The notes below the pieces were generated by a model that did not search any database, had not been told where the DNA came from, and was given only the letters and a program-made list of their open reading frames with translations. This document shows positions 58,729 to 64,000 of a stretch of DNA of 64,000 bases, in pieces. Origin of the DNA: Volvariella volvacea V23 (taxonomy: Eukaryota > Basidiomycota > Agaricomycetes > Agaricales > Pluteaceae); the NCBI GenBank assembly GCA_000349905.1, contig KB722748.1, positions 124,001 through 188,000 of the forward strand, read 5' to 3'. Numbering within the stretch: the first letter of the stretch is position 1; every line of letters begins with the position of its first letter. The position numbers and the translations under genes were made by a program.

Positions 58729-59265
58729 ATGTTCACATTCCGACCCACATTCCTCATTTCCTCGCTCGCTACCATCCTCTTCTTCGTCCTGTCCACGCCA
58801 TTCACTAGCTCTGGCTCACCCTCTTCAGCGCTCGTCCTCGCCGCTCCAATCGCCCAACCCCGAACACTCCTAGGGCGTGTCTATCATACGCGGGAGGAAG
58901 AGTCGTCATCAGGCGCCGAGCTAGCTCTAGCACTAGACAAAGCAGTTTCATCTCCCGCTTATGTCCATGTCCACCGCCGTATCGCCCAACCTGAAGCAGA
59001 TGCAGAGCCATTCGAAGTTAAGAAACGCGCAGACAGATTCCGTGCTCGCATGGCGCGATCTATCTTCGCCTATGACACAATAGATCGTCGTGCACCCGTA
59101 CCCGAGCCTGAGCCTCAAATTAAAGATCATGGCGATAATTCGGATGCTCCGCTCACGAAGGTTCTTCCCCCTCCACCTTCATCCACAGATTCGGCGCTGC
59201 CCACTGGGACCACGTCGTCATCGTCTTCTGCTGCGGCGGAGGCACTAGCAGCGGCTGAGAACTGA
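58729..59265 (+). CDS. Secreted protein with dibasic processing sites, 178 residues
   Basis: Single exon. The signal peptide (MFTFRPTFLISSLATILFFV...) probably ends near residue 39 (LAA). The mature part holds three dibasic sites, RR at 83-84, KKR at 98-100 and RR at 120-121, which would free segments beginning IAQPEADAEPF, ADRFRARMARS and APVPEPEPQ if cut by a Kex2-like protease. The phrase IAQP occurs twice (41-44, 85-88). The C-terminal 40 residues are Pro/Ser/Thr and Ala-rich. No cysteines, so it is not a typical small cysteine-rich effector or hydrophobin. Function unknown; it could be a kexin-processed peptide precursor or a wall-associated protein. Confidence 0.7.
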   Translation: MFTFRPTFLISSLATILFFVLSTPFTSSGSPSSALVLAAPIAQPRTLLGRVYHTREEESSSGAELALALDKAVSSPAYVHVHRRIAQPEADAEPFEVKKRADRFRARMARSIFAYDTIDRRAPVPEPEPQIKDHGDNSDAPLTKVLPPPPSSTDSALPTGTTSSSSSAAAEALAAAEN

Positions 59266-59724
59266 GACTAGGGCGCTGTTGGTCATTCATCAATGTAGCA
59301 GCAAGACTGTCATTGTGGCGTGCTTCTTATTAGAGGATAGAACATGCATGCGGGGGATCGAGGATTACCCCTTGTCGACTTCCTTGTTTGTCTTTTTCTG
59401 TGATTTCATGTTTTCATACACCCTTTGCATTTTATGCATCCCCGGGCTCATAGGTTGACCCTACAGTCGAATCATGCCGTGCATTTGTATTACTACATAC
59501 CTAGCACCTTCTACCGCTACCAAACCAAACCAATATACGAATCTTGCACCTATCGCTGGCATGGAGGTCTGAAAAAATACAGCTCCAGGCACAAAGGTTG
59601 CCTGCCCTATCTATCCACAATTTGAACCCATTTACATTGGCACTGAGATCGCCGCCTAACAACAATACAATTCATCTCGCTAAAGCTACACATGGAACTA
59701 AAAATACTATACATGATACAGCCC
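59266..59724. other. Intergenic, 459 bp, convergent 3' ends
   Basis: 3' region of the secreted protein gene (+) and of the reverse transcriptase gene (-). No frame worth calling. Confidence 0.5.
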
Positions 59725-62700
59725 CTACTGGTCCAATTTGATCCTCGAACTCCTATACACCTCAACCATCCCCACTGGAATCAAATCCTCGTCGACCACT
59801 TTGATAGAGCCGAAATGCTTCAACAACCCGCTACCATGAAGTGCGAGTGCCCAACTCAGGTGCACTGAAGAGTCATCCCTATTCCAATACAGGCCGTGCT
59901 CCTGCATGTCGTGCTCCACGTCCGGCGGTGGCTCCACAGTCCTGTGCTCAAGCTTCTCCAACGTCATGTGGTATCGCTCCGCCCATTCCCCGGAGTGCGT
60001 CTCTCGCAATTCGCTATACTCCTCGAATGTTAGGAACTCTATGTCCTTTGGTCGGTTTTTACTGTACTCGAAGCTCTCCTTGGCATCTCGGTACAACGAT
60101 TGGTCTCGTTTGTCCCTCTGTTCGATGTATAACGAGGCACCCATGCCGAGAGTGGGAATCAAGGCGAGCAAGTCAACCAACGGGTTTTTGACCTCCAGAC
60201 CGCCAAACGTGATGGGTAGATGGAAGTAACCCTCTGGAAGGTCGGAAATGCCGAACTTCTTCTCGAGAACGCCTTTCAGGTGTCCAACAACTCCTCGCGG
60301 AACTCCAGCGAACAGTTCCCGCTGAATCCTTGCCAATGTTTGCAAGGCATCCTGGATGTGTTCATCCCCATAAGATCCGACAGGTCGCCCACCAAAGTTT
60401 CGGAGGAAGAAGGCCATGTATTTGTTGTACAGATTCACCCAGCCGAAGACGGATTTTGTGGCATCGAGTTGCCTTCGTAACTCTTGGATATGCAAGTCCA
60501 CGTCTTTTTGGTCGATCTTGAACCTTCCATCTTCGGCACTAAAAGTCAAGAACCCCCATCGAACGTCTCCTTGAGGTAGTAGCTCTTTCACCTCCTCGAC
60601 GCTTGTCCCGTGCTCTGGATTGATGACTACCGCTGAACCGGTTTTGCTCATATTGAATTTGATCCCGACCAGCTCTGCATATCGCTGCATTTCCTTCCAC
60701 GCCAACGCGCATTTCCTTGCATCTTTATCCCACAACCACAAATCGTCGTGCATCCTATAAAGGAACATCCCTTTGGCTCTCTGGTTGACGGCAAAGTCCA
60801 TGATGAACATCACAGCCTCTCCACAAACTACGCTCAAAGCATAGCTGATCGGAGTACCGCGTTTCCTAATTCTGACTTCTCCAGCTGGATCCTCCTTGAA
60901 TTTTAATGGCGCCTCAAGGAATCGTTTGTAGAAAGATAGCCATTTCTTTGACATACCGAGAAATTCAAGGATGGTGAGAATGGAGGAGTGGGGAAGCGAG
61001 GGACCAAACCATTCAAAATCGGAGCGAATAATGGCATGGCTTTTATATAGCGTCTTGTTGAGATTGCACTCCGTCGCCAGGATGTGCAGTAATTTTTGCT
61101 TAATTGCAGCAGAACTAAGGGCATCCGGGTCTTCCGTATCATTGTCCTTCTCCACGGGGATATCCAAGGGCTCCTCGTACGTGCGGGGTCGAGTTGCAGA
61201 TGTGGAGAGTTGGCTGAGGAAGAAATATTTGGCGCGCATACTCTGGCGTGCCCCTTCGATGCCATTCTTTCCAGATCCAAGACCTAGTGTCTCCAGTCTG
61301 CGAACTTCTGCGGGGGCTAAGCGAGGGTGACCTGGGAGCCAAGCTTCTGAATCATTGAAGAAGTTGAGAAGTGCACGTTTGAGGATAATTTGCCACTCGA
61401 CACCGAGATGTTGCAGTAGAATGGCATCAATGATATCTGGATCGGTATATGCCCTGCGATGTGCCCCTTCAGTTGAGCAAAGACACGGCAATGTCAATGG
61501 GATAATTTACCTATACTTGCCGTTCAGGTGCCTCCTGAACTCAATCTCCACACCTCCTTCTGGCCAAGTCCACTTGTCCAGTTTTGACATCCTCATATTG
61601 AGGACGCTGGCTACTTCCTGTTGCACCGTCTCGTTATTCAATATTTCCTTCAATGTCGCTCTTTTTGTTTCCTCCATCAACCCAGAACTCAGCAGCGCGT
61701 TAACCGAGTTTTTGACTTGTTTGGGATCGAAGCAAGTCCTGCGTAGCAGGCGGCCCCCAAATGTGCGTACATCTGCACGAAGTCCAGCAAGACCTCTGTG
61801 CGCAGCTTCTGAAGAGAATAGGTCTTCCAGATAAACCTTCAATGCGTCCACATCGGTTGAGACATCCTCGAAGACGATGGAATTAAACTTTTCTTTCTGT
61901 TCGATCTTCTCAATTCTTCCTACATCAACAAAGCTATCATCCGTCGGGGCATCAGGAAGATTCGACGTTGATTTAGCGCTTGAGCTGTCGTCGACGCTTC
62001 CGTATAAAGATGCAGGCAAGGCAGTGGACGAGTCACCGCTAGTCAGCCATTCCTTGAAGAGTTCTCCGAAGAGCTTGGCGCAATCGAATCTCCTTCCGAC
62101 TTGCTTGATATGATTTTCTAATGCTTCGACCCACGCATCGACTGCATTTTCTCCTGCTCCAGAGGTTACTACAAGGATCCAGAGATGGAGGTATATTAGG
62201 GTCTCGCTCGTCGATCCAGTGTCATGAACGGGCTAATTTTATTTTTAACTTATTATCATTATTCCCATAGACGCTCGTTATAGACGCCTAGAATATCATT
62301 ATTAATTTCACTTTCTTTTATTCCTTTACCAGATTAGTCAGCATGATTAGATAGGATGATTACGTATCAAGTACATTCCCAAATGGCGGTCACCTCCAAA
62401 AAGATATGAACTGGTTAGCAAATAACCAAGGGAGACCGTTAGGCATATGACCCATAGAATGTACTAGAAACATGTGTCATGATTGTGCCATAGCATGCAA
62501 TCATCATGCAAGTATTAGCATAATGGTCTGTGCGTAGATAGTTGAAATATCTATAAATACTAGAGCTAGCTGGCAGGTAGCTCCCCAGTTCTGATCTGGT
62601 CTTTACTGCCCTTGTTGAGCTGCACAGCCTAAGCACTCCAGTACCTTTACTCTGACAACTGAGACATACACTCATTACAATACAAGTACTTATAGTGGTA

Positions 62701-63232
62701 AACAGATCATCATTAATCTTTCCTCTTATCTGGTTGTTGTGGAGTGAGATGCTTTGCACACATCTGCCAACCACTGTGTATCGTTTCATATGGATGGCTT
62801 AAGGCCTGTTCCCTATTGAGGGTAGAGTCTGTCTCTTCATTCCTCTTATTTATTTTGTGATGCTATTCATTGGGGTTGGCGAGCACTCGACATGGTCACT
62901 GACATCCAGGTGAAATACATACCGTCGAAAATGAGATCAAGCACAGCTTGCATGACCCACCTACTGAGATTTCTGAAGATGTATTTCCTGTTGATGACAT
63001 CACCACTGGTGATTGACCCCAATCCCTTCCATTTCTCAATGTTTTCCGCCAAGCGCTCCACTTTGCATATAGCATCAAGCGGCAGGGCACCTGCAATAGT
63101 AGATGGGGACGAGGTGGGTGCATGCAGCTCAGCTAGTACTGAGGCAGTATGCTTTTGATAGTCCAGACGCTGATTTTCTAGCTCCTGGAGCTTGATAGAA
63201 GTGATGAAGTGAAACGTGTCGCTGAAAGACAT
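59725..63232 (-). CDS. Cellular reverse transcriptase-related protein (rvt-like), 894 residues
   Basis: Three exons, complement(62923..63232), complement(61511..62156) and complement(59725..61453), total 2685 nt, join in frame to 894 residues. Exon 1 starts MSFSDTFHFITSIKLQELEN and continues into a Leu/Glu-rich stretch suited to a coiled coil. The RT domain is in exon 3: motif A (AIIRSDFEWFGPSLPHSSIL, Asp about 464), motif B region (RKRGTPISYALSVVCGEAV), motif C (FLYRMHDDLWLWDKD, Asp 555-556, with Met-His before the two Asp instead of Tyr-x), and a motif D-like MQRYAELVGIKFNMSKTG. All three catalytic Asp are retained. No endonuclease, integrase, gag or LTR flanks it. Size, N-terminal coiled coil and spliced structure fit the rvt class of domesticated RTs. 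Intron 1 is about 766 bp, far longer than usual here. Confidence 0.82.
62157..62922 (-). other. Oversized first intron of the rvt-like gene (766 bp)
   Basis: AT-richer than the flanking exons, with no conserved frame. The GTATGT donor at 62922 and CTGGAG acceptor at 62157 keep the frame (IFD | AGENAVDAW). It could hold an old insertion or a non-coding RNA, but I see no inverted termini. Confidence 0.6.
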
Positions 63233-63581
63233 TTTGGTGGGGAGCGAGTGCTGAGGCTAACCTCTCAGATTGCAGGCGTTTAAATAGCCAATTGCACCCC
63301 CACACTCGAGCTGCATGTACACCTGAGCTGGTACCGCATTTCTTGTCATGGCTACAAAATAAGTCGACCGGCAAGTTTATAGCACCGGATTTGATTCCAA
63401 GATTGCGATTGACTCCACTCAGGGCAGTATGGCTATGTTACTGCACGCGCGTGACACGCAGAGCGTCATAGTTCGTCAGACTCGGACTCCTGTCATGCGA
63501 TTGAACACCAACTTGAAGGCCTTTTGGGGCAATGTTGGTGAAAGGTAAGAGAGAATACAACCCTTGGTCGTTCCTTGAAAC
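63233..63581. promoter_or_regulatory. Divergent promoter region, rvt-like gene and F-box gene
   Basis: 349 bp with no gene; should contain both promoters. No clear TATA box. Confidence 0.4.
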
Positions 63582-64000
63582 ATGAAATCTAACTCTTCCG
63601 GTTGGGCCAGGAGGATACCAACTAATCCCGCCGTAAATACCCTCTCACCTGATGTCCTTGAGGACATTTTCCTGGTGCTGGCTTCTTCAGTCAACTGGAA
63701 AAAAAGGTACATGTCGCGCAGGTTTCACATGTCTGCAGATATTGGAGGGCTATAGCAATTGATTGCCCTCCTCTGGAACCGGTTCGAGTGGGGCGAACAT
63801 TTTCCTTCGCGGCCTGAGTCACGAAGCGTAGACTTATCACGGGTTTCCATACGGGAAGAACGCTGCCAGGGCGTACCTGCCCATCTGAAGCTCAGGATAA
63901 GATCAACCTCTCCAGGGAATTTCCTTTTTCCATGGAGCTCGAGGCTTTGTTCATTATCTCTGGAAGGACCGCCTCCCCACGTCATCTCATCCTTGCAACC
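63582..64000 (+). CDS. F-box protein, 5' part, with an apparent frame break
   Basis: Starts MKSNSSGWARRIPTN at 63582, then an F-box (LSPDVLEDIFLVLASSVNWK). A run of seven A at about 63700 is followed by sequence that makes sense only one frame over: VHVAQVSHVCRYWRAIAIDC, PPLWNRFEWGEHF, continuing to the window end (LKLRISTSPGNFLFPWSSRL, then SLEGPPPHVISSLQ). VCRYWRAIAI...PPLW is the standard F-box-plus-linker of Agaricomycete F-box proteins, which recruit substrates to SCF ubiquitin ligases. Without one added base in the A run the frame stops soon after; it is either a sequence error or a pseudogene. The gene is cut by the window end. Confidence 0.65.

Noticed and set aside
62157..62922. A transposon inside the rvt-like intron
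   Set aside because: No terminal inverted repeats, target duplication or coding remnant could be seen by eye; reported only as a long intron.

Overview
The window looks like nuclear DNA of a basidiomycete fungus, probably an Agaricomycete. Genes are dense and on both strands, and most carry several GT-AG introns of about 50-60 nt. Ordinary eukaryotic housekeeping genes (Noc2, RNA polymerase III subunit 2, Nhp6, two E2 enzymes, ALO, OTUB, IPMK) are mixed with families typical of basidiomycetes (Hsp70/HSPA12-like ATPase, Ppo oxygenase, DUF2235 hydrolase, patatin-VWA, 'VCRYWR'-type F-box protein). I saw no operons, phage or CRISPR. Two runs of exactly 100 N (14035-14134, 53642-53741) are scaffold gaps that fall inside genes.

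Layout. 0.1-5.1 kb: METTL14-like MT-A70 protein and NOC2, both +. 5.5-5.9 kb: small mitochondrial-type protein, -. 7.4-11.1 kb: Hsp70-like ATPase, +. 12.6-15.0 kb: D-arabinono-1,4-lactone oxidase, +. 15.5-17.6 kb: UBC7-type E2 with unusually long introns, -. 18.5-22.8 kb: Pol III second-largest subunit, -, sharing a divergent promoter with a UBC15-type E2 (23.2-24.1 kb, +). 24.3-29.2 kb: ERCC6L2-like SNF2 translocase, +. 29.3-31.8 kb: RelA/SpoT-domain plus TPR protein, -. 31.8-34.4 kb: long gene-free stretch. 34.4-37.2 kb: NHP6 HMG-box protein and a Kes1-type oxysterol-binding protein, +. 37.7-43.2 kb: Ppo-type peroxidase/P450 oxygenase with a membrane tail, -. 43.9-49.8 kb: DUF2235 hydrolase and patatin-VWA fusion, +. 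50.2-53.8 kb: secreted Pro/Ser/Thr-rich repeat protein, +. 54.0-55.8 kb: otubain, -. 56.2-56.8 kb: unknown protein, -. 57.1-58.2 kb: inositol polyphosphate multikinase, +. 58.7-59.3 kb: secreted protein with dibasic sites, +. 59.7-63.2 kb: intact cellular reverse transcriptase of rvt type, -. 63.6-64.0 kb: 5' end of an F-box gene, +.

The most unusual content: (1) a RelA/SpoT alarmone-synthetase domain fused to TPR-like repeats in a fungal gene; (2) a three-exon, 894-residue reverse transcriptase with the three catalytic aspartates kept and no transposon parts; (3) a Ppo oxygenase that has lost the dioxygenase His motifs but keeps the P450 Cys and ExxR, and appears spliced to a multi-pass membrane tail; (4) a patatin phospholipase fused to a VWA domain with a degenerate MIDAS, next to a DUF2235 hydrolase. 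The Ppo, DUF2235 and patatin genes form a lipid-oriented neighbourhood; that they act together is only an inference.
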